Of a DNA stretch of 64,000 nucleotides, positions 53,158-64,000 are shown piece after piece. Position numbers and translations under genes: made by a program. How positions within the stretch are numbered: position 1 is the first letter of the stretch; each line of letters starts with the position of its first letter. The stretch lies in contig JAHBBC010000008.1 in the NCBI GenBank assembly GCA_019915015.1, positions 434,001 to 498,000 on the forward strand, given 5' to 3'. The DNA is from Auriscalpium vulgare (Eukaryota > Basidiomycota > Agaricomycetes > Russulales > Auriscalpiaceae). Below the pieces are notes generated by a model. That model ran no database searches. It saw only the letters and a list, made by a program, of their open reading frames with translations, and had not been told where the DNA came from.

Positions 53158-54500
53158 CACAGGACCTCTTTGTAGCCTAGATCGATCACGATTAGAAAAC
53201 GCAGCTCAATGTCTCTCAATCACGGGGAACTAGCGTGGAGGGTGGCGATAATATCTCCACGGCGCCGATGGGCCCTGGTCCGCCGCATTCCAGCGCTATC
53301 GTCGAGATGAGGAAATGCCATATCGACGGGTTTAGATATGATGCATCAGAGGATGAGTTGGCACTTCAGAAGATTCCTTCTAGCGATGCGCGTAGGTTGC
53401 CGCGAGAAGTAGCAAAGAAGGACCGCGGCGAGAACAAGCTAGTGCTTTGACCATGTCGGACTTGCAGGGCCGAGGTAGGGCGTCACAGTCGGCAAAGCAA
53501 ATGAGTTAATATGAGCGGCGTCCTGGTGGGAGAAAACTGCAAGCAACTGGAAACGGTGGAAAGAGAGCAGAGATCCAAAAATTATCGTCGGCGTGATCCG
53601 GCCGAGGGCCGCGCGAACGGCCCGCCGCCGCCGTCGGACTCGTCGGACTCAGAGGTCGTGGGCGGCCACGGTCCTCAGCGACGTCGACATCCCCATCATC
53701 TAGCTCACCAGACCAGTACCAATTCTAAGAAGTACTTTCTTGAAGCTTGCAGCTTGATCCATTGATAATGCACTCCGCAACCTGCCAGAACAAGACCTAG
53801 CCGCCCAGGGCAGAATGGAAGCTGTTTTCCTGAATCACCGGCGCTATGTTTGCAGGCATCCCGACGCCTCTCAGTGCCCCAACCAGTGGTGCGCGCATTC
53901 CCCGGTCCCGGGAGTCTGATGGCCGCTCACTGCGCCGTCCGAGTCATTGGAACTCTATCCGACGCTTCTGAAGCGATAATCTCGGTTCAAAACCCGGCGC
54001 TATCCATCAACCCCTTGGAGGACACGTTGTCCTTGCATCGGTATGGTCTGATTCTTTCAGCGCCGCGCTGCCATTCTAAGGCCTAATATGTATCCCACAG
54101 ACAACGTTCTTCCACTCTCCCTGGATCTTCAATAACAACACAAAGACACGACTGTGACTGTGAGTCATACATCCATCGATACAAGGCTTCGCCGAACGCG
54201 AAGCTGTCGATCAATGTTCCGACAGCACTTCATCCAGGATGCAGGGATTAGATTTTATCCCTCGCTCTGTATGACTCTACGACGGTCACGCGGCGGGATC
54301 TCAGTGCGCCACCTGTGTTTTTTCCCTTCCTGGAGCCCGCGCCGAACATTGCCCGTACGAAACTCTCGAAGCATGTCGCACCAAGGCAGTCATGAGAATT
54401 TGGCGGTCGATGCTAATGGCTTGCTTGCGCCGACTAGTATGGGGACTGATGGTGCGCCTTTTACATATCCCATCCCCGACACTCTAATCCCTGACCCGCC
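53158..54500 (+). other. 1.3 kb without a convincing gene
   Basis: Short frames at 53235-53450 and 53511-53765 have no recognisable domain or paralogue. The 3' part (about 54300-54500) must hold the promoter and leader of the SRPK-like kinase. Nothing else stands out. Confidence 0.4.
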
Positions 54501-55958
54501 ATGACCACAGAGAACGCGGTGTTGACCGATGCGACGGACCCTCAAGAGGAGCCGCTGTCTGCCTATGAGCATGGAGGCTTCCACCCCGCCCGTGTCGATG
54601 ATCTTCTGTCCTCCGGGCGATACCGTTTGAAGCGGAAGCTCGGCTGGGGAATGTACTCGATAGTGTGGCTCGCCCGCGACGAGCAGTACGTTTGGTCCCA
54701 TCCCTTCCTTGGGTATGTGGAATCTAATCTAATCTTCCCTTCCTTCACAGGATGAAACAGTATGTGGCGATCAAAATCCTTTCAGCACGCTCTACGCGAG
54801 CCACGCCGGAACTTGCTATCCTCTCGAAGGTCGCCAACGCGTCAGAGGAACATCCGGGACGAATGCATGTGGCCGTCATGCTCGACTCGTTCAGTCATGC
54901 GGGCCCGAACGGGACCCACGATTGCTTCGTTTTCGAGGTATTAGGACCCACGGTCTTGCAGCTTTCAGGCCGAGACACGGACAGCTGTCTTCCGCTCATG
55001 CCGATTCGCGAGATATCAAGGCAGCTGTTCTCTGGTCTGGATTACCTGCACAGCGTGTGCGGAGTTGTTCACACCGGTGAGGTCCAGAATTTAACTGACT
55101 GTAGCGCATTGTCTGATCAGCTCACCCAGACCTGAAACTGTCAAACATCATGGCTGCACTTGACGACGTCGAGTCGACCGTGCAAGACGACCTCAGGAGC
55201 AACCCGCCCGAGGAGCTAGCCGGTCCAGCTAAGTCCAACAAGGTCGTCAGATACAGGTCGCAGCCGATTGCCGCTTCAGATGGCTTGGTGATGAAAATAG
55301 CGGACTTCGGCGTTGGTTGGTCCCATCGTATCATCGGTTTTGCCGCTACTAACTAGCATAAATCTTCCAGCAAACATGATCGACGACCACTTCATGGAGA
55401 TGGTCCAGCCTGCTGCGCTTCGCGCTCCGGAAGTCATATTAGGGGCGCCGTGGAATGAAAAGGTGGACATATGGAGTGTGGGGTGCCTAGTAAGTCGGTC
55501 GATACCCTTGCATCCGGCTTTAAATTCACGGGGATAGATCTACGAGCTCGCCAATGGACGCGCTCTCTTTGGACCGTGGCCTATTGAAGGATTTCCGTGG
55601 GAAGCCATGCACCTCCTCGAAATTCAGGCTCTGTTTGGCCCGTTCCCCATCGACTTGGTCATGCGCGGAAGCCGAAGCAAGAATTTCTTTGATATGTCAA
55701 ACGGTAAGTAGAGCTGTATCAAAGTTGAAGATCGCGGACGAACTGACTCCACCGACAGGGACCCTTCTCCCCACGAACCCTCGTATTGAGCTTCCTACAA
55801 TCGCGCTCGATGAACACCTCCAATCAATGCTTGGCGATGCGGAAGAACAAGGTGATATCGAGGCGTTGTGTACCTTCCTAGAGCGTGTCCTGAGCGTTCT
55901 GCCGGAGGGTCGTTCTTCTGCGAAGGAGCTCGCTGAGCACTCGTGGACGAACATATGA
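54501..55958 (+). CDS. SRPK-like serine/threonine protein kinase
   Basis: Exons 54501-54685, 54751-55076, 55130-55315, 55371-55489, 55538-55703 and 55759-55958 give 393 aa in phase. The N-terminus YRLKRKLGWGMYSIVWLARD is the glycine-rich loop of SR-protein kinases. The rest follows in order: VAIKIL (Lys), LDYLHSVCGVVHTDLKLSNI (catalytic loop HTD, Asp kept), KIADFGVAN, LRAPEVILGAPWNEKVDIWS (APE motif) and IYELANGRALF. The spacer between the catalytic loop and DFG, which holds the split in SRPKs, is short (about 45 residues). SRPKs phosphorylate RS-repeat splicing factors; mushrooms have many SRPK-like paralogues of unknown target. It interrupts the K array and is unrelated to it. Confidence 0.88.
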
Positions 55959-56315
55959 GAGCCGGTGAAACCGAACATTGTGAGAGCACTAGTGTACGCG
56001 TGCCTTGATTGAGATAAAGAGAGACAGCGTCCGTCGTGAAATGCTGAAGAGCGATTAAGTTTGAAATGCTGAACTTGAAGCGACCAAAGTTTGAGATGTT
56101 GAAGAACGAGCAAACTCACCCGTACTTTTCCTGTAGCCTAGATGTGCACCGACAGACGAGCGTGCAGAGGAGGCGAGAAGACAGGCGTTCGGAGTCATCT
56201 ATTTACTTTGCGTCCAGCGTTCGGGGGGTGCCGAGTCGAGCGCGGCCGTTCCCGTACTAGTAGTCTCGCTTTGACTCACCCGCATCCTCTTGCATCCCAC
56301 TGCAGTCCCAGCTGT

Positions 56316-58576
56316 ATGTCCCCGATGTCTCTGAACACCTGCAGTCCTGAACGACTTTTGCGATTGTCGCCGCCCCCATTCGCAGGCCAATGGCAGCCTA
56401 CTAGTCGAGCTCTGGATTCGGGTATCGACGGACACGCCACAACTGCTCCCTACCATAGAGTTTCTGGCTATGGAATGCTCAGAGGCAGCTTAGGTTTGCT
56501 GCGCTATCATCGACAGGAGCGAATTGTACCCTCGCAACTGCTTGATGATAGCAAGCCGCAACGTGAGTAAGTTTGAGCAGCCTTGACTTCCCGCACTCGG
56601 TCCCCACTCACCCGACGTTCTGTCAAGTTTTCCGATGTACATACGCGCAGGTTTTATACAGCCTGTCGTTGATGTTTTCAATCACGTTCGGGGGAACGAA
56701 GACCAACCGCGTATCTGCTACGATTTCCATGGCGGTAAGCGCATTGAAATACCCTGACACCATACATATCTGACAGAGCATCGTGTAGCAAGTGCCATTC
56801 CATCGCCATTTCTCCGAGTCAGTGTGTTCCAAGACAGAGAGGAGGTTAAAAAGCGTTTTGGAGACATTACCTGCGCCGTCATGGACTGTTTATTCATCGT
56901 ACGCTCACCCTGTCTGTCTTCGTCGTGAGGCTCCACTGACCTGACACTTGTTCAGGCTCCTGGTACAATCGACGTCAGTGACATTGGGCGCGCAGCAACT
57001 CAGTCGTCAGTCAGTAATTTGATTCTTCGAGCCCTCGAAGTGGAGGCCACCCGCCTGCTCACGACGTCTGCGGACTCTGTCCTAGTATCGGACACGATGA
57101 AAAGCACTGCAATCAGGGTCCGGGGCAGAACGTACGTCCTTGATGGTCTTCCCGACCCGCTGGAGCTGGAGATCCTGGACACGATCGACCACGGTACTCC
57201 TGATGGCGTCTCCCTTCGCCTCTTTATCGCTGCCAACCTTTGCTACGAATTGGGCGCGCAGTATTTCACATACCCTATAGTCAAATCACAGACTCTCATC
57301 CGCGGCGCACGAAACGACCCATGTCTCCCTCTTCCCTCCGACGAAGCTGTGCTTCTGACCAAAAAGCGCTACTCGGACTTCGACTTGTATTCGCTCAAGA
57401 ATGATGCCGATCATGCCGACCAGTTCTTCCGCTGGAGTGCACTCAAAACCGATGTGACAGCCGCATTCAGCGTGGGGGATGTCATCGTTGTCGATTCTGA
57501 CGCGTCTCGCAGGCAATGGCTTCCGTCATTGAGCGCAGCACGATACCCGTTGGAGCCGCTTCCCGCGAGCACCCTTGATTACTTGGCCTCGATTCGAAGA
57601 ACAAGCGCGACCAAGTTCCAGTTCCTCGCTGATCGTATCCGCTACTCCAAGTCCTTCACGGTCGAAATCACCCGCATCATCGGCGTGTACAGTTCCCGAG
57701 TTGTTGTGGCTCGCCTCTTGTCCGTTGATGGCGACATATTGCCCGCCATTCGAGAACTCCCACTACTGTGCATCAAGCTCTTTGACGATTCTCTCACTCA
57801 ACAACAGCCGACACGGAACGAGATTAGCGGTTATGGAGTTCTCCGGAACTTCCGCAATTTCATCCCCGTTGAGGAAATCATCGCTGCGGAGGACGCTGCT
57901 TATCATAGGTTAGCGCACCTGCAGGGGTCTACCATCCCGATGTACTACGGAGCACACTCGGTACGCGTGGCCCGCTACTCCTTGCTTGGATCTGATAGAC
58001 TCCTCGCCCCATGTAGTTCCGAGCTCCCACAGGAGACAAAGTCTACGGGATCATGATGGAGTACATCGACGCGCCTGATCTAGAGAACATAGGTCTGGAC
58101 CGGCTCGCCACAACTGAACAAATACAGTTGGTAAACTTTTTTCTACAACGCAACATCTTTCCTATCGTCTGACTTCTATCACATAAAGATTGAAGGTGCT
58201 AGGCATTGTGTGCGTGCTCTACAATATTCCGGTGTCAGTCAGCACGACTGGCATTCCAATCAAATCTTGTGCCCTCGTGAGTTTTCTGTATTTGGACGGA
58301 CGCAGTCCTGAATAACCGTTCACAGGAGCCAAGGATGGGTCTAAGGAGGGGCGGCTCGCCTTTATCCTCATCGACCTGGGGTGGGCGTGCATGTCGACAA
58401 AGTACGAGCTCCGATGGCCTAGAGATGATTACGAAGAAGCGCGCGAAACCCTTGTCGAAGAGCTAGGGGAAAGGAAAGACTTATTTGAGCAGTACTACGG
58501 CGGAAGAGAACCGTGGGATGTTCACAATTTGGTTGACCCGCTTACGATACCGTTTCATGAAATAGAGCCACACTGA
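56316..58576 (+). CDS. K3: divergent protein-kinase-like protein
   Basis: Exons 56316-56566, 56628-56734, 56789-56898, 56956-57960, 58017-58130, 58189-58276 and 58326-58576 give 641 aa. Starting at 56316 makes exon 1 the same 251 nt as in K1 and K2; an ATG at 56325 would be three codons shorter. Landmarks: SDFDLYSLKNDADHADQFFR, CIKLFDD, EDAAYHRLAHLQGSTIPMYY, GIMMEYIDAP, SQHDWHSNQIL and FILIDLGWA (closest of the four to DFG). Here the second intron has a GT donor (GTAAGC). It ends DPLTIPFHEIEPH. The upstream block present before K4 is missing. Confidence 0.84.
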
Positions 58577-59557
58577 TACTGTTCTTACCGGCTTTCCTTA
58601 TATTGTTCCTCATGCCATAAATTCACGCGCTGCAGCTCGGTCTCGGTGTTGTCACCGTGATCATGGAAAGGAAACCGAAACGAGGCGACCGACACGGGCG
58701 CAACAAAAGCGCAGCACGAGTTGCGAACGTGGCGGCGGCCCCAAGACGAGGGCCACACCGGCAGAAGCCGCCTGCGTACTGCTACCTCGTAGATGGCACT
58801 TGAACGGCGGGCCTGTGCGCAGCACGCAGGGCAAATCTGCCCAAAATTTCGGTCAAGGGCATGCCATAGACTCGGCCCAGCCATGATACGCACAGTTGCT
58901 GAGAGGAGGGAGGAAGTTGTGCGTGTAAGTAATTCTGCCTCGACTTACCAGAGTTTCTGGTATCGAGACTAGGCATGCCAGCCTTTGCCAGGAGCTGACT
59001 TCCGTGCACAAAGTTGGACAGAATTCTACGACACTGAGGCTTACGCGAATTACCAGTACTATTTCCGACCTTGCGACGGCTTGCGTGCTTTCATTTGTCG
59101 ACGAAGGCGGCCGGGGTACGAGGCTTGCTGCGGCGTGCACGGGAAGGCATTCCAATCCCTACTCTAGGCCCGGGAGTTACCGAGTAGGGTCCGGGAACCC
59201 TCGGCGGAGCAGCTCACGAAGTGCGACTCTGGAGGAGCCGCAAATTATGTTGCTTGCATGGACTACGCAAACTGGAACAATAAGTACCTAGCCGCAGGAT
59301 GGAACCTCCATTCCCCTCTTTTTTCAATCACCGGCCTCTGGGTTTGCTTCTCGACGCCTTGTGCCCAAACTTGGCGCGCGTGGTGTCGTGCGACTCTCCG
59401 AATCACTGGCAATCCGTCTCACGCTCCACTTCTATTGAAGTGCTGCCCGTTTTGAACCAACCAGTTGATGTAGGTTTTCAAGATCATGAGGCAAAATCTA
59501 GGCTGGGAACCCATGTCAGAACAGAATGCCTTCGGCGCCGTACATGCGAGTACTCAC
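58577..59557 (+). other. About 1 kb without a convincing gene
   Basis: It lies between K3 and the convergent NYSM gene. Open frames on both strands are short and overlap each other, with no family resemblance to other genes in the window. Confidence 0.4.
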
Positions 59558-60154
59558 CTAGCATAACAGGGGGCCCCAGTACCACTTCGGCGGGTCCCTG
59601 ATCCCTGTGATCTCCTGCACCTGCTCCACAAGCTTCCTCTCCCGGGAAGCAGGGTACTTGAGCTTATCGATCGAGTAGTTGTCGTACAGCTCGATCGCCC
59701 AAAGCTGGTCATCAGGATCGAACACCGGCCGGATGGCCAAGTAGCAACCCGTCGTCTTACGGAGGTAGCGCATGAACGGCGACATGCAGACCCAGACGTC
59801 TATTGGGTCCTTCTGATCGTCCGCAGCGGCAAGGATGTCCGGAGAGAGGAGCTTGTTCCGAAGGGTGAACTCGGTGACGGAGGCGCCGGTGATAGCAATG
59901 CCGAAGTGTAGCTTGGGCGGGTACATCGTGTGTTTGGGATCAAGATCCGGAGAGAGTTGCTCCTGGGGAATCCTGAGTTTGCTCAGTTCCCGAAAGTACT
60001 GCAGGCATCGTCAAGGAGTGCAGAAGAGGTGTCGGCCGGGACGGCTCACCTCTTGTTCCGCAATTCGTGCACGCTCTGTCGGGTGAAAAACGCCATTGGC
60101 GTCTTCCACCAACTCGCCCACGTATTTTGAAGGTATGGGCATGACGGCGTTCAT
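59558..60154 (-). CDS. NYSM family hypothetical protein 4 (divergent)
   Basis: Exons 60154-60050 and 59998-59558 give 181 aa, with the intron at the same place as in members 1-3. The first exon MNAVMPIPSKYVGELVEDAN ends PTERARIAEQE. The second has YFRELSKL, LHFGIAITGASVTEFTLRNK, FMRYLRKTTGCYLAIRPVFD, AIELYDNYSIDKLKYPASRE and ITGIRDPPKWYWGPLLC. Roughly 35-40% identity to the 24-28 kb members by eye shows an older split. Function unknown. Confidence 0.72.
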
Positions 60155-60459
60155 GGTGATAGCAGCGGTGGAGAGTGCGACGAGACGGGCAGACAGTTAG
60201 AATGATATTGACGAGCGGCAGACACTAGCAAGACGACAAGAGGATACGCGTAGTCTCCCTGAGGCAGAGTAGACGGATTCAACCTTCGCAGGCTCAGGAT
60301 CATCTGTCTGACGATACGCGCGACTTGGAGGTTTTGCGGTCGTGGTATCGGCAGCGTCTCGGGCCGAGCATCACAAAAGGACATCGAGTAGGTGGCAGTG
60401 GGCTTACACTGAGTCTCCCCCGACCCGACACCCTCGACACCCACTGTCACCAGCCGTCT

Positions 60460-60780
60460 CCCCCCTACGTCTGCTACTGAGCGAGTACAAAGACTCCGAC
60501 TGGGATACGTCGCGCGTATTGCCTTGCCTTGGTTGTCGGTGGTTTTACGCGGGACCGCGGGACAACGCGAGCTTGGAGGTACTTGGGAGGTACTGGGTCA
60601 GTGTGCGGAGGAGAGTTCCAGAGCAGCGCAAAGAGGTGTGTGTCATTTGGCTCATCGAAGGGGAGGCGGGGCGGTTGTGTAGGCCTGGAGCTCAACGACG
60701 GTTCAGAGCGGAGCGTGGCGAAGTTTGTGGTCGTTGAAGTTGTGCTTTGCTGGCCGCTCGTATACTGCGCTGTTCCTATC
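60460..60780 (+). repeat. K-array upstream block, copy 3
   Basis: It matches copies 1 and 2 (CCTACGTCTGCTACTGAGCG, GGAGAGTTCCAGAGCAGCGC, AAAGAGGTGTGTGTCATTTG). In this copy the intact exon 1 of K4 follows at 60974. The space 60155-60460 shows no gene. Confidence 0.75.
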
Positions 60781-60973
60781 TGTTGTCTGACATATCTTGG
60801 CAGTGCACTGAACTCATGTACTCCGAATTGTCCGCGTTGTCACTACAGCAGCTGAAATTTCATCATTTTATCCAAGTTGTGCGATATCGCTCACCGTCAA
60901 CCTCGATTCGCCTGCTGCACATCGCAAGTTGCCAGAGCGGCGTACCGCAACTCACTACGCGGACGGTGTAATT

Positions 60974-63237
60974 ATGTTAGCTGCCAGCTTCAGTCCTGAA
61001 CGTTTCCTGCGTTTGTCGCCGCCCCCATTCACAGGCCGTTGGCAGCCTAGTCGTCTAGATGCCATCGCCGGACACGCCACAACTGCTCATATACCTGCCT
61101 ATCGACGAGTTTCTGGCCATGGAATGCTGAGTACCCTGTTGAGATTACTGCGATATCATCGAAAGGAGCGAATTCTTTCCACACAATCGCGGGTTGATAG
61201 CCTCGATCGGCAGCCTGGGTAAGTTCGAGCAGCCCTGCCTTGCCTTAGTCCACTCCAACTCACTGACCGCTTATTAAGCTTTCAGATGCACATAATCGCA
61301 GGCTTTTTACAGCCTGTAGTTGATGTTTTCAATCACGTTCGCGGGAACGACAGCCAGGCGCGGATCTGCTACAACTCTCACGACAGTACGCACCTTGAAA
61401 GTCTTCTGACGGCATACATATCTGACTAGCGCATCCTGACGTAGGGGGTGACTTCCCGTCACCTTTTCTCCGATTCAGCGTGTTTCAAGACGAAGAGGAG
61501 CACATACGACGTTACGGCGACTTTCCACGCGCCGTCATGGACTGTATTTTCATCGTATGCTCACCCTGTTTGTCTTCGTCGCGAGGCTTCACTGACCGAA
61601 CGCATGTGCAGGCTCCTGGTACGATTGACGTCAATGACATTGGTCGCGCAACAGATCGGTCCTCTGGCGATGACCCGACTCTTCGAGCCCTCGAAGTGGA
61701 GGCCACCCACCTGCTCACGACGTCCGCGGACTCTGTCCTAGTCTCGGACACGCTAAAGAGCACGGTGATCAAGGTCCCGGGCAGAAGTTATGTTCGTGAT
61801 GGTCTTCCCGACCCACTCGAGCTGGAGATTTTGGACACGGTTGACCACGGTGGTCCTGACGGCGTCTCCCTTCGCCTCCTCATCGCTGCCAACCTCTGCT
61901 TCGACATGGGGGAGCAGTATTTCACATACCCTGTAGTCAACTTCTTCAGAACCGCTCAAGGCGCCCGAAACAATCCCTCTCTCCCTCTTCCCTCCGACGA
62001 AGCTGCATTTCTGACCAAGAAGCGCTACTCCGACTTCGACTTATATTCGCTCCAGAAAGATGCCGACCAGGCCGACCAGTTCTTTCGCTGGAGTGCACTC
62101 AAGAGCGACGCGACAGCCGCATATCAAGTGGGGGATGTCATCGTCGTCGATTCTGACGTGTCTCGCAGGCACTGGCTTCCGACACCGAGCGCACCACGAT
62201 ACCCGTTGGAGCCGCTTCCCGCGAGCACCCTTGATTACTTGGACTCGATTCGAAGAACAAGCGCACCCAAGTTCCAGTTCCTCGCTGACCGTATCCACCG
62301 CTCTAAATCTTTCACGGTCCAAATCACCAGCGTCATCGGCGTCTACAATTCCCGAGTTGTTGTGGCACGCCTCTTATCCATCGATGGCGACATGCTCTCC
62401 GCCGTTCGAGAACTCCCACAACTGTGCATCAAGCTCTATGACGATCGTCTTACTACGGAACAACCGACACGGGAGGAGATTGACGGGTATGGAGTTTACC
62501 GGAACTTCATCAATTTTGAACCTGTGGAAGGAATCATTGCTGCGGAGGACGCCGCTTATCATAGGCTAGCGCACCTGCAGGGATCTGCCATTCCAATGTA
62601 CTACGGAGCACACTCGGTACGCATGGTCTGCTATTGCTTTTTGACGATCTGATTGACCCCTCACCCAATGCAGTTCCGAGCTCCCACAGGAGAGGAAGTC
62701 TACGGGATCGTGATGGAGTATATTGATGCGGCAGATCTAGAGAACATAGGTCTGGACGGCCTTCCCACAGATGAACAGATACAGTTGGTGGGCTTTCTTC
62801 GTCAAATCAGCAGATTTGTCGTCTTATCTCTATCATACAGATTGAAGGCGCCAGGCATTGTGTGCGTGCTCTGCAGTATGCCAGTGTCTCCCAGCAAGAT
62901 TGGCATGTCAATCAAATCCTGTGCCGTCGTGAGTTTTCCGGCTTCGCATCGCGCCGACGCAGTCCTTAATCAGATGATTGCAGGCGCCGAGGATGGGTCC
63001 CAGAAGGAGCGGCTCACCTGTATCCTCGTCGACCTGGCGTGGGTGAGCATGTCGACCAAGTTCGAGCTTCGGCGGCCTATGGATGACCACCGACGAGCAC
63101 GCGAAACTCTGGCCGAAGTACTGGGTGAAAGGCAAGACTTACTGGAGCGGTATTACGCCCCAAGAGAAGCATGGGATATTTACCACACGGATGATCCATT
63201 TACGATACCATTTCATGAGATAGAGCTGGAATCCTGA
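60974..63237 (+). CDS. K4: divergent protein-kinase-like protein
   Basis: Exons 60974-61218, 61279-61385, 61445-61554, 61612-62616, 62674-62787, 62841-62928 and 62984-63237 give 640 aa. It starts MLAASFSPERFLRLSPPPFT. Landmarks: SDFDLYSLQKDADQADQFFR, GDVIVVDSDVSRRHWLPT, CIKLYDDRLT, EDAAYHRLAHLQGSAIPMYY, GIVMEYIDAA and CILVDLAW. The catalytic-loop region reads SQQDWHVNQIL. The second intron has a GT donor (GTACGC). K3 and K4 form the second close pair. The C-terminus DPFTIPFHEIELES differs slightly from the others. Confidence 0.84.
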
Positions 63238-63724
63238 TTTTGTGTTCGGTTTCGACTCGCCCGTTGTGTGGACGAGCGCAACGTTTAGACTGGTGACCAG
63301 CTTTATATCAACAGTGACGACGGGGTGGGTACTGTGAGATATAACGCAACGTTCCTGTCGGCGGGTGTATGAGCAGCAAGAAATAACAGTCAACTGTGCA
63401 CTGCCAGTGAGAATAGTTGGCGCCAATCCCGCCTTCCCGGGCAGGTTTCCCCAACCGCGTGCGCTCCAGACTTGTGCGAGTATGATTCATACTCATGCGA
63501 CGGCGGGCAGACGTCGGGCGCTGCGGACTGGATACACACAAGAGTTCGTGTGGGGCACGCGATGATTAATGTACAATGATGACGGCAGGCTGCAAACGGA
63601 GGAAGGCGACGAGAGCGAGGTAACATAACAATTACAGCGTAACAAAATCTATGCGGAGCGATGCGTTAGGAGAGGTCTCGAGGCAGAATGATTTGGATGG
63701 GACATACGGACGGACGGACAAGGA

Positions 63725-64000
63725 CTATGATGCACAACTCGCGTCCCAATGCCACATCGGCCGCTCCTCGATGCCCAGCTCCTCCTGGAGCACCTCTACA
63801 ATCAGCTCGTCGTAATCGTCCGGGTAGTGCTTGCGATGCATTGAGTAATTGGTGTAGATCGTAAGGACGAACTGGTCCCCGACACGCAACCACGGCTCGC
63901 ACAGTCGCAGACGCGTACCCGTGAGCTCGTTCAGACGATTCAGGACGTAGGGAAGCGCGGTGTATCTGCTCTTCGGCTTGAAGTCCTCTGGCAGCACGTC
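63725..64000 (-). CDS. NYSM family member 5, C-terminal part (runs off the window)
   Basis: About 90 codons are visible, ending with a stop at 63725-63727. They include YVLNRLNELTGTRLRLCEPW, GDQFVLTIYTNYSMHRKHYP and LGIEERPMWHWDASCAS, matching the family signature (YDNYSM..., then PPRWHYDFSC). It is the most divergent member seen. The 5' part lies beyond 64000. Confidence 0.7.
   Translation of the reverse strand, partial: DVLPEDFKPKSRYTALPYVLNRLNELTGTRLRLCEPWLRVGDQFVLTIYTNYSMHRKHYPDDYDELIVEVLQEELGIEERPMWHWDASCAS

Noticed and set aside
53975..54010. GGTTCAAAACC motif as a tRNA T-arm
   Set aside because: No matching acceptor, D-arm or anticodon stem could be folded around it.

Overview
The window is nuclear DNA from a mushroom-forming basidiomycete (Agaricomycetes; Polyporales is my guess, not shown). 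Genes are split by many short GT-AG introns of about 45-70 nt, coding sequence is GC-rich, and there are F-box/LRR families, a mushroom-type Tnp2/Plavaka-like transposase and basidiomycete-style versions of MDM34, Virilizer, serine carboxypeptidase S28, an SR-protein-kinase-like kinase and a Zn2Cys6-type transcription-factor domain. All exon boundaries were read by eye from splice sites and reading phase; functional names are from recognised motifs, without any database search.

0-15.8 kb: the 3' end of an S28 peptidase, an F-box gene, a three-exon F-box-like gene (family 'CLLC'), a decayed copy of a small unknown family (family 'NYSM'), a second F-box gene, then the conserved housekeeping genes MDM34 (ERMES tether) and a Virilizer/VIRMA homologue (m6A writer), and a stand-alone, truncated Sec7 catalytic domain whose glutamic finger has become Asp. 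16-31.8 kb: two more CLLC genes, an F-box pseudogene, three NYSM genes, one unrecognised 455-aa gene and a further F-box gene. The F-box + NYSM pair of 4.6-7.0 kb is repeated in inverted orientation at 21.8-24.4 kb; in one copy the NYSM gene is dead, in the other the F-box gene is dead.

31.85-44.47 kb: what I read as one 12.6-kb transposon. It has a 30-bp perfect terminal inverted repeat beginning CCCAGTGAAAAG, a flush 7-bp target-site duplication (TCTGAGC), different subterminal repeats at each end, a full-length six-exon transposase (1165 codons), a divergently transcribed pair of cargo genes (803 and 243 aa), and a run of same-strand host-gene 3' ends: an Argonaute C-terminus, a second transposase C-terminus, and an in-frame, spliceable chimera of a transcription-factor C-terminus with a CCT-zeta (CCT6) C-terminus. 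This is the main candidate for a previously undescribed system: a gene-capturing DNA transposon that makes new exon fusions.

44.5-64 kb: a tandem array of four intact seven-exon genes for divergent protein-kinase-like proteins (K1-K4, about 640-647 aa), with decayed first exons and a repeated upstream block between them, plus an SRPK-like kinase, a small two-exon gene, and two more NYSM members. A scrap of the same kinase family lies just left of the transposon, so the element probably landed inside or beside the kinase cluster. I saw no convincing tRNA, rRNA, CRISPR array or retrotransposon.
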